The notes under the pieces were generated by a model that was not told where the DNA came from, did not search any database, and saw nothing but the letters and a program-made list of their open reading frames with translations. A stretch of DNA of 64,000 nucleotides, taken from assembly GCA_944321845.1 (NCBI GenBank), contig CALUMT010000037.1, forward strand, positions 59,563-123,562. The letters are read 5' to 3'. Positions 44,041 through 55,228 of the stretch are shown one piece after another. Each line of letters opens with the position of its first letter. Position 1 is the first letter of the stretch. This DNA comes from an uncultured Butyricimonas sp. (GTDB lineage: Bacteria > Bacteroidota > Bacteroidia > Bacteroidales > Marinifilaceae). A program made the translations under genes and the position numbers.

Positions 44041-44298
44041 TTATAACGTGGATTCGGAATTGTCTAATTCGTATTCTATGGTGCCGTCTCCTTTTTTTCT
44101 GATATGCCCGACACAAATAAGTTCCGCGAATGCATTTGAAGTCCAGCAGGGTACGTGGATGGTCGTGTTTTCAGGAATATGTATGATTTCTATTAATTTT
44201 TCGATTTTATCTCGGCATAATTCTTCTAATTTTTCAATGCTATCTGTGTTCTTGCCACATTTGATGGATAGTTTGTATGAATCTTCTTCTTCGTACAT
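44041..44298 (-). CDS. Small hypothetical protein
   Basis: An 85-residue acidic protein without signal peptide. It reads as a helix-rich first half (SIEKLEELCRDKIEKLIEII) followed by short strands (TIHVPCWTSNAFAELICVGH), and has three cysteines. No family recognised. It starts 18 bases after the stop of the upstream exported protein gene, so the two probably form an operon downstream of the structured RNA. Confidence 0.6.
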   Translation of the reverse strand: MYEEEDSYKLSIKCGKNTDSIEKLEELCRDKIEKLIEIIHIPENTTIHVPCWTSNAFAELICVGHIRKKGDGTIEYELDNSESTL

Positions 44299-44316
44299 AA
44301 TGTGTTTGTTTTGTTG

Positions 44317-44985
44317 TTATAAATCTTCTCCGTTTGCTTGATTTCTCCGATTTTCGTAATATATGGCAATAGAGAATTCTCCATATATTTCATTTATTGT
44401 AAACCATACTATATTATTTTCTTTTATTTCTATTTCTTGAAGAATAATAGCTTTCATTTCTTTTTTATCTTCCTCTGTCGGATATTCTCTTTGTATTTCC
44501 GTGTATTTTGTTTGCATGATGGAATCTATTTTTGCTACATTTTTTTGTGGAAGTTGTAGGAATGCAGCTTCGTATCTTTTGTTGTTGACGAGTATGTTGT
44601 AAGCAATATCTTCGTCATCAGGTATCATTAATTCAGATTCGGAATAAAGAGTGAAATATTTTTTGTTTTTTAAAAATTGGCGGCATAATTCATTAAAACG
44701 TATTTTAATGTTTATTGCATCTCTATGGGTGATATCTCCAACAACAATGCGCCATACTTTGTTATTTTGTGTCTGTATGATAATCATAACTTCCTCACCG
44801 TTGAATTCTCCAATTAGGCAATCTTTTTCGGTTGGATGGGGTTCGAATCCTTTGGCTTTTAGTTTTTCGATCATTTCCCGTTTGGTGCCGTCTACGGGGA
44901 TTCCCAGGAAACGGGTGACATCTTCTTGTGCCCACGTGGAAAGGGAGTAGGCAAGCATGATGATAGCGAGCAGCGTTTTTTTCAT
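44317..44985 (-). CDS. Exported hypothetical protein downstream of a structured RNA
   Basis: A 222-residue protein with a signal peptide ending in LSTWAQ. The body starts FLGIPVDGTKREMIEKLKAK followed by a charged alpha/beta region; this opening recalls small Bacteroidales exported proteins of unknown function in which a beta hairpin carries FLGIPVDG. No catalytic motif is visible. The ATG at 44985 begins the signal peptide; the upstream in-frame extension to 45063 overlaps leader sequence. A Bacteroidetes promoter about 260 bases upstream and the RNA at 45070-45192 form its leader. Confidence 0.7.
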   Translation of the reverse strand: MKKTLLAIIMLAYSLSTWAQEDVTRFLGIPVDGTKREMIEKLKAKGFEPHPTEKDCLIGEFNGEEVMIIIQTQNNKVWRIVVGDITHRDAINIKIRFNELCRQFLKNKKYFTLYSESELMIPDDEDIAYNILVNNKRYEAAFLQLPQKNVAKIDSIMQTKYTEIQREYPTEEDKKEMKAIILQEIEIKENNIVWFTINEIYGEFSIAIYYENRRNQANGEDL

Positions 44986-45069
44986 AATTGTTGTTTTGTG
45001 ACTCCCTGTACCACGAAAGTCTGTTTGTGATATAATGAGAAGCGTGGTACTGCTATAAACCACGTCTTA

Positions 45070-45192
45070 AAGTGCAGGCCCTGAGAAAACCTTGATCAAC
45101 AGATATGGTGACAGCAGCCCACGCTATAGCATGGAAACTGCCATGCCCATTCTTGTTGATTCTCGTGTTTTAGTTTCTCAGGCTTCGCACTT
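45070..45192 (-). ncRNA. Unidentified highly structured RNA or leader element
   Basis: On the minus strand a 123-nt element is closed by AAGTGC/GCACTT, continues with GCCTGAGAAA paired to TTTTCTCAGGGC, then ATCAACA paired to TGTTGAT, and encloses an inner hairpin GCATGG-CAGTTT-CCATGC followed by a GC-rich segment (AGCGTGGGCTGCTG). Nested long-range pairs of this kind are not expected by chance or from coding. A clean promoter lies 60 bases upstream on the same strand. A hairpin CGTGGT/ACCACG without a T run follows. It could be a riboswitch-like leader of the exported protein gene or an independent RNA. I could not match it to a family; TPP riboswitch, SRP and 6S RNA were considered. Confidence 0.6.
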
Positions 45193-45251
45193 ACAAGACA
45201 TAGACATAACGCTTCTTTATTTTTATGAATAGAGTTCGTTCTATTTGATTA

Positions 45252-45283
45252 CAAATGTAGGGTTATTTGTTAATAATACCAAA
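45252..45283 (-). promoter_or_regulatory. Promoter of the structured RNA and exported protein gene
   Basis: On the minus strand TTTG (45283-45280) and TACATTTG (45259-45252) are separated by 20 bases, a consensus Bacteroidetes promoter. The start site would be near 45245. Confidence 0.8.
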
Positions 45284-45439
45284 TGTGATCTTATTAAATA
45301 TTTATGGTTTGTTTGCTTGATTGGTGTTTTGTTGTTTACTCTGAGAGAAAAGGACGGGGAGGATGGTGGATTAGGGGATTTTGGTTTTCAGGGGATTTTT
45401 TCGTAACTTTTCAGGGCTTAATTTTAAAGGTTGTGGCTT

Positions 45440-46177
45440 ATGAAAAGGATGATGGTGTTTTTCGTGGCGTGGATGCAGGAGAAATGGAGGGTTGGGTTCG
45501 GGGGTGTCGTGATGATGATGCTGACGATGGTTGCTTTCGGGCAGCAGGGAGAGTGGGAACGGAGGAGAGCGTGGGAGAAGGGTGAGAGTGACGTGTGGTT
45601 GGAATGGGATGTCGGGATTGGTTGGTGGGTGGATTACCGGGCGTGCGGGGATGAGTTTCTGGAGGGGCGGGGAGATACGCTGTATTTGTTGTATGACCGG
45701 AAGGATTCGTTGCAACGGGTGTTGGGGGATTGGGAGGGGATGGAGTGGATGCGGATGCCTTTCGAGCGAGACCCGGAAACGGGGAAACCCGTGAATGAAC
45801 TTGTGATGGAAACGGTTGCCGGGGGATGGGTGATGAGCTGGTTGTATGACGTGCATTTTAATTTGTTTTTCACGCGGGGACGGGAGGATGCCCCGGTGGA
45901 GGATGCGGCTTTCGTGACGGGAAGACGTCCGGCGACGCGGGAGGAGTTGGTGGCATTTTTCAACCGGGAGCGGGAACGGAGGCACGAGTGGGCGGAATGT
46001 TGCGGGAATAAGGGTATCGAGGCCGTGTTTCTTGTTTTCCCGTGGAATTATTTCAAGGGGGTGGTGTTGGTAGTACCGGAAGAGGGTGGTCGTTACCGCT
46101 TGTTTGAATGCGTGGCAAATAAGGTCGAGGCGGGGCTGAAAAAACGTTTCGGGAAGAAACGGAAAGAGGTCCGGTAG
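45440..46177 (+). CDS. Exported hypothetical protein
   Basis: A 245-residue protein. The N-terminus has two hydrophobic stretches, the second (VGFGGVVMMMLTMVAFGQQ) ending like a signal peptide cleavage site. The mature part is rich in Trp, Arg and Glu (WEGMEWMRMPFERDPETGKP; NLFFTRGREDAP). No domain recognised. The codon use is G-rich like that of ligA downstream. It is divergent from the structured RNA and followed by 144 bases containing a TATATTCG -7-like box before ligA. Confidence 0.6.
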   Translation: MKRMMVFFVAWMQEKWRVGFGGVVMMMLTMVAFGQQGEWERRRAWEKGESDVWLEWDVGIGWWVDYRACGDEFLEGRGDTLYLLYDRKDSLQRVLGDWEGMEWMRMPFERDPETGKPVNELVMETVAGGWVMSWLYDVHFNLFFTRGREDAPVEDAAFVTGRRPATREELVAFFNRERERRHEWAECCGNKGIEAVFLVFPWNYFKGVVLVVPEEGGRYRLFECVANKVEAGLKKRFGKKRKEVR

Positions 46178-46309
46178 AATGTGGCTATTCTCGTTCAGGA
46201 TAATAATAAAATGAGTCCTATCGATTCTCCAGTGGGGGATGGGAATGATTTTGGTGGGGGAGTGTTGGGGATTCGGGTGGGGTGGTGTATATTCGCGGAA
46301 AGCATTTAA

Positions 46310-48826
<2,517 letters not shown>

Positions 48827-48887
48827 AACGCGGGAACGCGTGGTAGTTTGATGGAATTGTGTACTTTTGTGACTTATTTTGTAATTA

Positions 48888-51425
48888 ATGAGCCGCTTGA
48901 AGCGGGAAAGGTTGTATATGGAATCAGAGGATAGGATACGATTGAAGCAGATTATCATGTTTGCCGGCGAGGAGGCGAGACGCTTGCATAGCGCGAAGGT
49001 GCAGCCTGAGCATTTGTTCCTGGGAATGATGCGGGTGAAGACCGGTCGGGCGATTGACGTGCTGTTGGCGTTGGGACTGGATTTTTACGAGGTGCAGGAT
49101 AAGATCGAGGAGCGGTTGAACTCGAAGCGTTACCGCTGGGAGGGGGACGAGGCCCCGGAGCTGGAGTCCTCGACGGCGATGAAGAACGTGTTGCGGCATA
49201 TTGACGAGGAGGCATGGAGCATGGGGGACACGGAGGTGGATTCGGAACACCTGATGCTGGCGATGCTGAGAAACCGGGCGGGGTATATCGCCCGTTTGCT
49301 GGGAACGATGAATATAGATTACGATAAGTTCAAGGACGCTTTGTTGAGAGAGAAGACAAAGTCGCAATCCGATTACAGTGACGAGGAAGAGGGTATGGAG
49401 GACGAGGAGGAGACTCCGCCGATGTTTACCCCTTATTCGTCAGGCGGGAAGGCGGACCCGAATTCGTCTACCCCGGTGCTGGATAATTTCGGTACGGATA
49501 TCACGAAGGCCGCGGCGGCCGGGACGTTGGACCCGGTAGTGGGGAGGGAGCGGGAGATCGAGCGGTTGTCGCAGGTGCTGAGCCGGAGGAAGAAGAATAA
49601 CCCGGTGCTTATCGGGGAACCGGGCGTGGGTAAGTCGGCCATCGTGGAGGGGTTGGCAGCGCGTATCGTGGAGAGACGTGTGCCGCGGGTGTTGCAGGAT
49701 AAGCGGGTGGTGGCCTTGGACGTGGCCTCGCTGGTAGCGGGGACGAAGTACCGGGGACAGTTCGAGGAACGCATCAAGGCGGTGCTGAACGAACTGGCGA
49801 AGAACCGGGACGTGATTCTTTTCATAGACGAGATTCATACTATCGTGGGAGCCGGTGGCGGTGGTGGCAGCCTGGATGCGGCCAATATGCTGAAGCCGGC
49901 CTTGGCCCGGGGAGAAATCCAGTGTGTCGGCGCGACGACGCTGGACGAGTACCGGGAGTATATCGAGAAGGACGGGGCGCTGGAACGGCGTTTCCAGAAG
50001 GTGCTGGTGGAGCCGACGTCCTTCGAGGAGACGATGGATATATTGAGGAATATTAAGTCGCGCTACGAGGACCACCACAGCGTGAAGTACTCGGACGAGG
50101 CGCTGACGGCCTGCGTGAAGCTGACGTCGCGGTATATCTCGGACCGGGTGTTGCCGGATAAGGCGATAGACGCGCTGGATGAGGCCGGGGCCCGGGTGCA
50201 TATCAGCACGGTGAAGGTGCCGGAACGGGTGGAGGCTTTGGAACGGGAGATCGAGGAGACGAGGGGGAAGAAGCGGGAGGCCGTGAAGGAGCAGAATTTC
50301 GAGGTGGCGGCTTCGTTCCGCGACCACGAGCGGGCGCTGATGAAGGAGCTGGAGCAGGAGAAGAACAGGTGGGAGCAGGATTTGCAGGAGCACCGTAGCA
50401 CGGTGACGGCGGAGCATATCGCGGAGGTGGTGGCGATGATGACGGGTGTGCCGGTGAAGCGTATCGCCCGGACGGAAGGGGAGCGGTTGCTGCAGATGGG
50501 ACCGGAATTGGCCGGAAGCGTGGTGGGACAGGACGAGGCGATCGATAAGATCGTGCGTGCGATACACCGGAATCGGGCCGGGTTGAAGGACCCGAACCGT
50601 CCGATCGGTTCGTTTATTTTCTTGGGCCCGACGGGAGTGGGTAAGACGCAGTTGGCGAAGGTATTGGCCCGTTACCTGTTTGACTCGGAGGATGCGTTGG
50701 TGCGCATTGATATGAGCGAATACATGGAGAAATTTGCCGTGTCGCGGCTGGTGGGCGCACCCCCGGGATACGTGGGTTACGAGGAAGGCGGGCAGCTGAC
50801 GGAGAAGGTGCGGCGGAAACCGTACTCGGTGGTGTTGCTGGACGAAATCGAGAAGGCGCACCCGGACGTGTTCAACCTGTTGCTGCAGTTGCTGGATGAC
50901 GGGCGGTTGACGGATAGCCTGGGCCGGAAGGTGGATTTCAAGAATACGATTATTATCATGACGTCGAATATTGGCAGCCGGCAGGTGAAGGATTTCGGGC
51001 GGGGTATCGGTTTCGGCGCATACGACAGAAGCGGGGACAATGATTACGCGAAAGGGGTGGTACAGAAGGCGTTGAAGAATGCTTTCGCCCCGGAGTTCCT
51101 GAACCGCGTGGATGAAGTGGTGATGTTTAATTCCCTCTCGAAGGAGGATATGGGTAAGATTATCGATATTGAGTTGCGGGGATTGTTCAAGCGCGTGGAG
51201 GAGTTGGGCGTGAAGGTGGATGTTACGCCAGAGGCTAAGGCCTTCCTGGTGGAAAAGGGATATGACCCGCAATACGGGGCTCGGCCGCTGAAACGGGCTA
51301 TCCAGAAGTACCTGGAGGATGAGTTGGCAGAGGTGTTCATCAAGGGGGTGAAGGAAGGTATGGCGTTCCGGGTGGAGGTCGATAAGGAGGGTAATAAGCT
51401 GACGGTTGTGCCGGTTGAAGCGTGA
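48888..51425 (+). CDS. clpC: ClpC-type AAA+ unfoldase
   Basis: An 845-residue HSP100 protein that unfolds substrates for ClpP. The Clp-N double repeat covers about 12-150 ([30 protein letters not shown]). AAA1 has Walker A GEPGVGKS and Walker [15 protein letters not shown]. The middle region holds a UVR-like coiled coil ([20 protein letters not shown]), which separates ClpC from ClpA and ClpB. AAA2 has GPTGVGKTQ and [15 protein letters not shown]. The length fits ClpC. It lies 61 bases after ligA, and a strong terminator follows. A second ATG at residue 11 is possible. Confidence 0.96.
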   Translation: MSRLKRERLYMESEDRIRLKQIIMFAGEEARRLHSAKVQPEHLFLGMMRVKTGRAIDVLLALGLDFYEVQDKIEERLNSKRYRWEGDEAPELESSTAMKNVLRHIDEEAWSMGDTEVDSEHLMLAMLRNRAGYIARLLGTMNIDYDKFKDALLREKTKSQSDYSDEEEGMEDEEETPPMFTPYSSGGKADPNSSTPVLDNFGTDITKAAAAGTLDPVVGREREIERLSQVLSRRKKNNPVLIGEPGVGKSAIVEGLAARIVERRVPRVLQDKRVVALDVASLVAGTKYRGQFEERIKAVLNELAKNRDVILFIDEIHTIVGAGGGGGSLDAANMLKPALARGEIQCVGATTLDEYREYIEKDGALERRFQKVLVEPTSFEETMDILRNIKSRYEDHHSVKYSDEALTACVKLTSRYISDRVLPDKAIDALDEAGARVHISTVKVPERVEALEREIEETRGKKREAVKEQNFEVAASFRDHERALMKELEQEKNRWEQDLQEHRSTVTAEHIAEVVAMMTGVPVKRIARTEGERLLQMGPELAGSVVGQDEAIDKIVRAIHRNRAGLKDPNRPIGSFIFLGPTGVGKTQLAKVLARYLFDSEDALVRIDMSEYMEKFAVSRLVGAPPGYVGYEEGGQLTEKVRRKPYSVVLLDEIEKAHPDVFNLLLQLLDDGRLTDSLGRKVDFKNTIIIMTSNIGSRQVKDFGRGIGFGAYDRSGDNDYAKGVVQKALKNAFAPEFLNRVDEVVMFNSLSKEDMGKIIDIELRGLFKRVEELGVKVDVTPEAKAFLVEKGYDPQYGARPLKRAIQKYLEDELAEVFIKGVKEGMAFRVEVDKEGNKLTVVPVEA

Positions 51426-51441
51426 GAGAGGTTCCGCCGGG

Positions 51442-51485
51442 AACCAGAAGAGCCGCCTTGCAGGGCGGCTCTTCTGGTTTTTGTT
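51442..51485. terminator. Terminator between clpC and the acetyltransferase gene
   Basis: AACCAGAAGAGCCGCC pairs with GGCGGCTCTTCTGGTT around a short loop, followed by TTTTTG on the plus strand. It sits between convergent genes and probably works both ways. Confidence 0.92.
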
Positions 51486-51496
51486 TGTATGTATAG

Positions 51497-52018
51497 TTAG
51501 CGGTTGAGCAGTTGGAAGTAGACGATATCTTCCCAGCCGTTGCCACGGCGCAACCAGTCCTTGCGGTAGCCGGTTTGCACGAATCCCAGTTTCTCGAACA
51601 GTTTGCGGCTGCCGATGTTGCTGCTGGGGACGCTGCTGTAGACCTGGTTGAGCCCGAGGGTCTCGAAGCAGTAGTCGAGCATGAGGCGTATGGCGGAGGT
51701 GGCGTATCCCTTTTTCTGGTTCTCGCTGTCGTGGATCATGATACCGATACCGGCCCGCTGGTGGTAGGGGTCGAAGTCGTAAAGGTCGACGAGGCCGACG
51801 GGTGTATGTGTCTCCATCAACTCGACCATGAGGCGGAGTTGCTTGGTGGTGTAGATGTCCAGGTGGGAGTTCTCGATGTATTTCTTTAAGGTGTACACGG
51901 AGAAAGGCGTCAGGGTGTCGCTGACTTCCCACATGTCCATGTCGTTTTCCCATTTGTAGAGGTATTCCAGATCTTCCGGTTCCAATGCCCTGAGGCGTAT
52001 GACATCATCGTTAATCAT
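51497..52018 (-). CDS. GNAT-family N-acetyltransferase
   Basis: A 173-residue acetyl-CoA-dependent acetyltransferase resembling RimJ/SpeG-type enzymes. It opens with IRLRALEPEDLEYLYKWEND. The acetyl-CoA-binding region is IGIMIHDSENQKKGYATSAI, followed by the helix-strand motif GLNQVYSSVPSSNIGSRKLF and EKLGFVQTGYR. The substrate is unknown; spermidine or a ribosomal N-terminus are both possible. I start it at ATG 52018; a much longer frame running to 53005 is the reverse of miaA. Confidence 0.9.
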   Translation of the reverse strand: MINDDVIRLRALEPEDLEYLYKWENDMDMWEVSDTLTPFSVYTLKKYIENSHLDIYTTKQLRLMVELMETHTPVGLVDLYDFDPYHQRAGIGIMIHDSENQKKGYATSAIRLMLDYCFETLGLNQVYSSVPSSNIGSRKLFEKLGFVQTGYRKDWLRRGNGWEDIVYFQLLNR

Positions 52019-52159
52019 AGGTAATGCGTTTTTATTGCTTGTTATATTTATTTTATGCTTCCAAATATAATACATTATCTTTTGTGCTGGTGTTAAAAGG
52101 GGGAATAAAATTGGTATCTTCGCGGGGTAAGTAAAGGAAACGAGATAAAACGGGTGTAT

Positions 52160-53095
52160 ATGTATAATATGTTGACGATAATCGGGGCGACGGCGACGGG
52201 TAAGACCTCGTTGGCGGTGCGGCTTGCCGGGGAGTTGGGTGGTGAGGTGATTTCGGCGGATTCCCGTCAGTTGTACCGGGGAATGAACCTGGGGACGGGG
52301 AAGGACCTGGAGGAGTACGTGCACGAGGGGAGGGCGGTGCCTTATCACCTGATTGATATAGCGGATGCCGGGGAGCGGTATAATCTGTTCATGTACCAGC
52401 AGGAGTTCCTGAAGGTGTGGCGGGATTGCGAGAGAAGGGGAGTATTTCCCGTGCTGTGCGGGGGAAGCGGTTTGTACGTGGAGTCGATACTGAAGGCTTA
52501 CCGGATGACCCCTGTCCCGGAGAACAAGGAGTTGCGGGAACGTCTGGCCTCGAAGTCGTTGGCAGAGTTGACAGAGATCCTGGCTTCCTACCGTAACCTG
52601 CACAACACGACGGATACCGATACGGCGAAACGGGCTATCCGGGCGATAGAAATCGCGGAGTATTACAAGACGCATGAGCCGGAAGAGGGGGAGTTCCCGC
52701 GGGTGAATTCGTTGGTAGTAGGGGTGTTCTTTGACCGGGAAAGCCGGCGGCAGCGAATCACGGAGCGCCTTCATGCCCGCTTGAAGGCCGGGATGGTGGA
52801 GGAGGTGAAAGGGTTGCTGGACCGGGGTGTCGCTCCCGAGGATCTGATTTATTACGGGTTGGAGTATAAGTTCCTGACGCTTTACCTGACGGGGGCGTTG
52901 AAGTACGAGGAGATGGTGGAGCAGTTGAATATCGCGATACACCAGTTCGCGAAAAGGCAGATGACGTGGTTCCGCAAGATGGAACGGGACGGTTGTCCGA
53001 TCCATTGGCTGGACGGGAATATGCCGTTAGACGAGAAGGTGGAGCAGGTGAAGGTCTGGTTGGCGGAAGGGGAAGGAATGGAATCCACCCGTTGA
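52160..53095 (+). CDS. miaA: tRNA dimethylallyltransferase MiaA
   Basis: A 311-residue enzyme that prenylates A37 of tRNAs reading codons starting with U. The P-loop GATATGKT lies at 9-16, the substrate motif ISADSRQLYRGMNLGTGKD near 35-53, and VLCGGSGLYVESIL near 100. The C-terminal LIYYGLEYKFLTLYLTG and AKRQMTWFRKM are typical, including the second conserved Arg/Trp region. The GTG at 52154 and ATG at 52169 are alternative starts. It converges on the HEAT-like gene with ten bases between stops. Confidence 0.96.
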   Translation: MYNMLTIIGATATGKTSLAVRLAGELGGEVISADSRQLYRGMNLGTGKDLEEYVHEGRAVPYHLIDIADAGERYNLFMYQQEFLKVWRDCERRGVFPVLCGGSGLYVESILKAYRMTPVPENKELRERLASKSLAELTEILASYRNLHNTTDTDTAKRAIRAIEIAEYYKTHEPEEGEFPRVNSLVVGVFFDRESRRQRITERLHARLKAGMVEEVKGLLDRGVAPEDLIYYGLEYKFLTLYLTGALKYEEMVEQLNIAIHQFAKRQMTWFRKMERDGCPIHWLDGNMPLDEKVEQVKVWLAEGEGMESTR

Positions 53096-53104
53096 CGGGG
53101 GGCA

Positions 53105-53680
53105 TCAGTCGTGATGCCCGCAATCGCAATCGTGGTGGTGTTCCTGTTCATGGGCTATCTCGGCTTCGGTTTCCTGCTTGTGCACGAGTAGCTCTTCCAG
53201 GTATATGACGGTGTCTTCGGCAAGAAATTCCTTGTCATCCTTGCATTCTGTACGAATGTGCTTGATGGCGGAGGTTATCTTCTCGTCGGCAATGTTGCCG
53301 TTGAGGTTCTCGATGACGGTAGAGGCCTCGAGGGCGGTGATGAAATCCTCGTGAATGAGGAGATCCACGAAAACTTCAAGATACTCGGAGAAGTCGATGG
53401 CGGATTCCCAGCAGACACGCAGAAGGTTGGCCTTGTTGCTCCCGGCGGGGGCGTTTATCAGTTTCTCGACGAGCAGCACCTTGAAACCGGAATCCTTCAC
53501 GTCGGACAGGAGGGAGGTGATGGGGGTGATGATGGCGGGTTCGCTGTTGTGCAGGAGAATCTCGAGTAATTCCGGGACAATAGTGAGGTCCCCGTTTTCC
53601 TTGATTTCGTCGATGGCCCCCCTGACTGTTTCTGTATCAGGACTTGCCAGGCGTTTTAGGATGTCTTGCTTGTTTTCCAT
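53105..53680 (-). CDS. HEAT-like protein with His/Cys-rich tail
   Basis: A 191-residue all-helical protein. Paired helices with the HEAT-type pattern run through the first 160 residues (VRGAIDEIKENGDLTIVPEL; FITALEASTVIENLNGNI). The last 15 residues are EHHHDCDCGHHD-like, a cluster of five or more His, two Cys and Asp that should bind metal. The function is unknown; the tail suggests a metal sensor, store or chaperone. It lies between miaA and xerD and may share transcription with neither. Confidence 0.75.
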   Translation of the reverse strand: MENKQDILKRLASPDTETVRGAIDEIKENGDLTIVPELLEILLHNSEPAIITPITSLLSDVKDSGFKVLLVEKLINAPAGSNKANLLRVCWESAIDFSEYLEVFVDLLIHEDFITALEASTVIENLNGNIADEKITSAIKHIRTECKDDKEFLAEDTVIYLEELLVHKQETEAEIAHEQEHHHDCDCGHHD

Positions 53681-53742
53681 GTTCGTTAATCGTTTAGTGT
53701 TGTCGGTATTTTACCGATAGGACAAATATACGCATCATTTGT

Positions 53743-54648
53743 TTATTTCTTCCCTCTCGGGTGACAATTTACGAGGGTATCCCTTAAATATTCATTGTCG
53801 ATGTGGGTGTATATTTCGGTGGTGGTGATGGATTCGTGCCCGAGCATGTCTTGCACGAGCCTGATGTCCGCGCCCCCGTTGACGAGATGGGTGGCGAAGG
53901 AGTGACGGAAGGTGTGGGGGGACACGCGTTTGGAGAGGCCGATTTGGTCGATCAGTTCCTGGATGATGTTGTATACCCTAACCCGGGACAGGGGTTTCCC
54001 CGAGCGGCAGAGGAATATGAAGTTCTTGTATTCCTTTATCTTGGGGATGCGGGTACGGTCGCCCTCGATGTAGGTCTGTAGGGCTTCGTGGGCGTTTCGT
54101 CCAAGCAGGACAAGGCGTTCCTTGTTCCCTTTGCCGTGTACCTTGATGTAGTTGTCCTGAAGATTAAGGTCGTTGAGTTTCATGCTGATGAGCTCCGATA
54201 CCCGAACTCCGCTGGAGTAGAGGGTCTCGATGATGGCCCGGTTGCGCTGCCCGTCCTTCGGGTGTTGGCTGGCCGCGTCGATGATGGCGACGATTTCCTC
54301 GACGCTTAATACGTCAGGCAGGTGAGTCCCGATTTTGGGCGTTTCAAGGAGTTGGGCCGGGTTGGTTTCGAGATTTTCCTCGACGATCATGAACTTGTAG
54401 AAGGTCTTGATGCAGGATAACAGTCGGGCCTGGGAGCGGGCACAGAGGTTTTCCCCCGAGACGGATTGCAGAAATTCACTGAGCAGTTCGGGGGTAACGG
54501 TTTCCGGCGATACGGGGGACTCGTGTTGCCGGCAGAAGTCGGCCAGTTTCCCAATGTCCCGGTGGTATGCTTCTATCGTGTTCCGCGATAGGCCTTTCTC
54601 CAGCAGAAGATAGGTCTCGAAATCATGAATTTCCTTTTCCCATTCCAC
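53743..54648 (-). CDS. xerD: Site-specific tyrosine recombinase XerD
   Basis: A 301-residue recombinase resolving chromosome dimers at dif with XerC and FtsK. The N-terminal SAM-like DNA-binding domain (FETYLLLEKGLSRNTIEAYH) and the catalytic domain with the full R-K-H-R-H-Y set are present: SSGVRVSELI, HTFRHSFATHLVNGG, MLGHESITTTEIYTH. The length and the SRNTIEAY motif fit XerD rather than a mobile-element integrase, and no attachment site or cargo is nearby. Confidence 0.92.
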   Translation of the reverse strand: MEWEKEIHDFETYLLLEKGLSRNTIEAYHRDIGKLADFCRQHESPVSPETVTPELLSEFLQSVSGENLCARSQARLLSCIKTFYKFMIVEENLETNPAQLLETPKIGTHLPDVLSVEEIVAIIDAASQHPKDGQRNRAIIETLYSSGVRVSELISMKLNDLNLQDNYIKVHGKGNKERLVLLGRNAHEALQTYIEGDRTRIPKIKEYKNFIFLCRSGKPLSRVRVYNIIQELIDQIGLSKRVSPHTFRHSFATHLVNGGADIRLVQDMLGHESITTTEIYTHIDNEYLRDTLVNCHPRGKK

Positions 54649-54791
54649 GTGAGTCGTTGTTTGTTGTTTTATAGCCGAAAGGTAATACCATTTTCCTGTC
54701 GTTATACTGTCTGTAACGGTGATTTAACAATCAAAAAGGTTTTTTCTACGGGATTTTAACTAACTTTGTAAAGTTATATAAGGCAAGAGTG

Positions 54792-55226
54792 ATGAAAATA
54801 TGGATATTAAACGGGCCGAACTTGAATCTGTTGGGCACGAGAGAGCGAGAGATTTACGGGAATGAGCCGTTCGAGCATTATCTCGATCGGCTACGGGGAA
54901 AATACCCGACGGTGGATTTGGCATATTACCAGTCGAACGTGGAGGGAGAGCTGATCAATCAGATCCATAAGGTGGGTTTCTCGAGTGACGGGATTATCTT
55001 GAACGCGGGGGCCTATACCCATACCTCCATTGCGATAGCCGACGCGATTGCGGCTGTCACGACCCCGGTGGTAGAGGTGCATATTTCCAACACGGCCCGA
55101 CGGGAATCGTTCCGTCACGTGTCGTATCTCACGGCTGTCTGCCGAGGGGTGATCGCCGGTTTCGGGTTGGATTCTTACGAGTTGGCCTTGTTAGCATTGT
55201 TGAATACGTCTAATAAAACAGAGTGA
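54792..55226 (+). CDS. aroQ: Type II 3-dehydroquinate dehydratase
   Basis: A 144-residue enzyme of the shikimate pathway that dehydrates 3-dehydroquinate. The family start WILNGPNLNLLGTRE is followed by the lid Tyr region IYG, the motif QSNVEGELINQIHKV, the NAGAYTHTSIAIADAI segment and VEVHISNTARRESFRH, which has the catalytic His region. The length is right for the dodecameric enzyme. The first ATG is at 54792, and the pyruvate kinase ATG follows two bases after the stop, so the two are co-translated. Confidence 0.96.
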   Translation: MKIWILNGPNLNLLGTREREIYGNEPFEHYLDRLRGKYPTVDLAYYQSNVEGELINQIHKVGFSSDGIILNAGAYTHTSIAIADAIAAVTTPVVEVHISNTARRESFRHVSYLTAVCRGVIAGFGLDSYELALLALLNTSNKTE

Positions 55227-55228
55227 TA

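Noticed and set aside
45070-45192. TPP riboswitch, SRP RNA or 6S RNA
   Set aside because: CTGAGA and ACCTTGATC recall TPP, but the order and the second half do not match; the SRP GGAA tetraloop and the 6S central bubble are not seen.
49440-51953. A long minus-strand frame opposite clpC
   Set aside because: It shows the same His/Arg/Leu-rich shadow composition and lies over conserved ClpC motifs.
53743-54648. Integrase of a mobile element
   Set aside because: Sequence and context fit housekeeping XerD; there is no attachment duplication, transposase or conjugation gene nearby.
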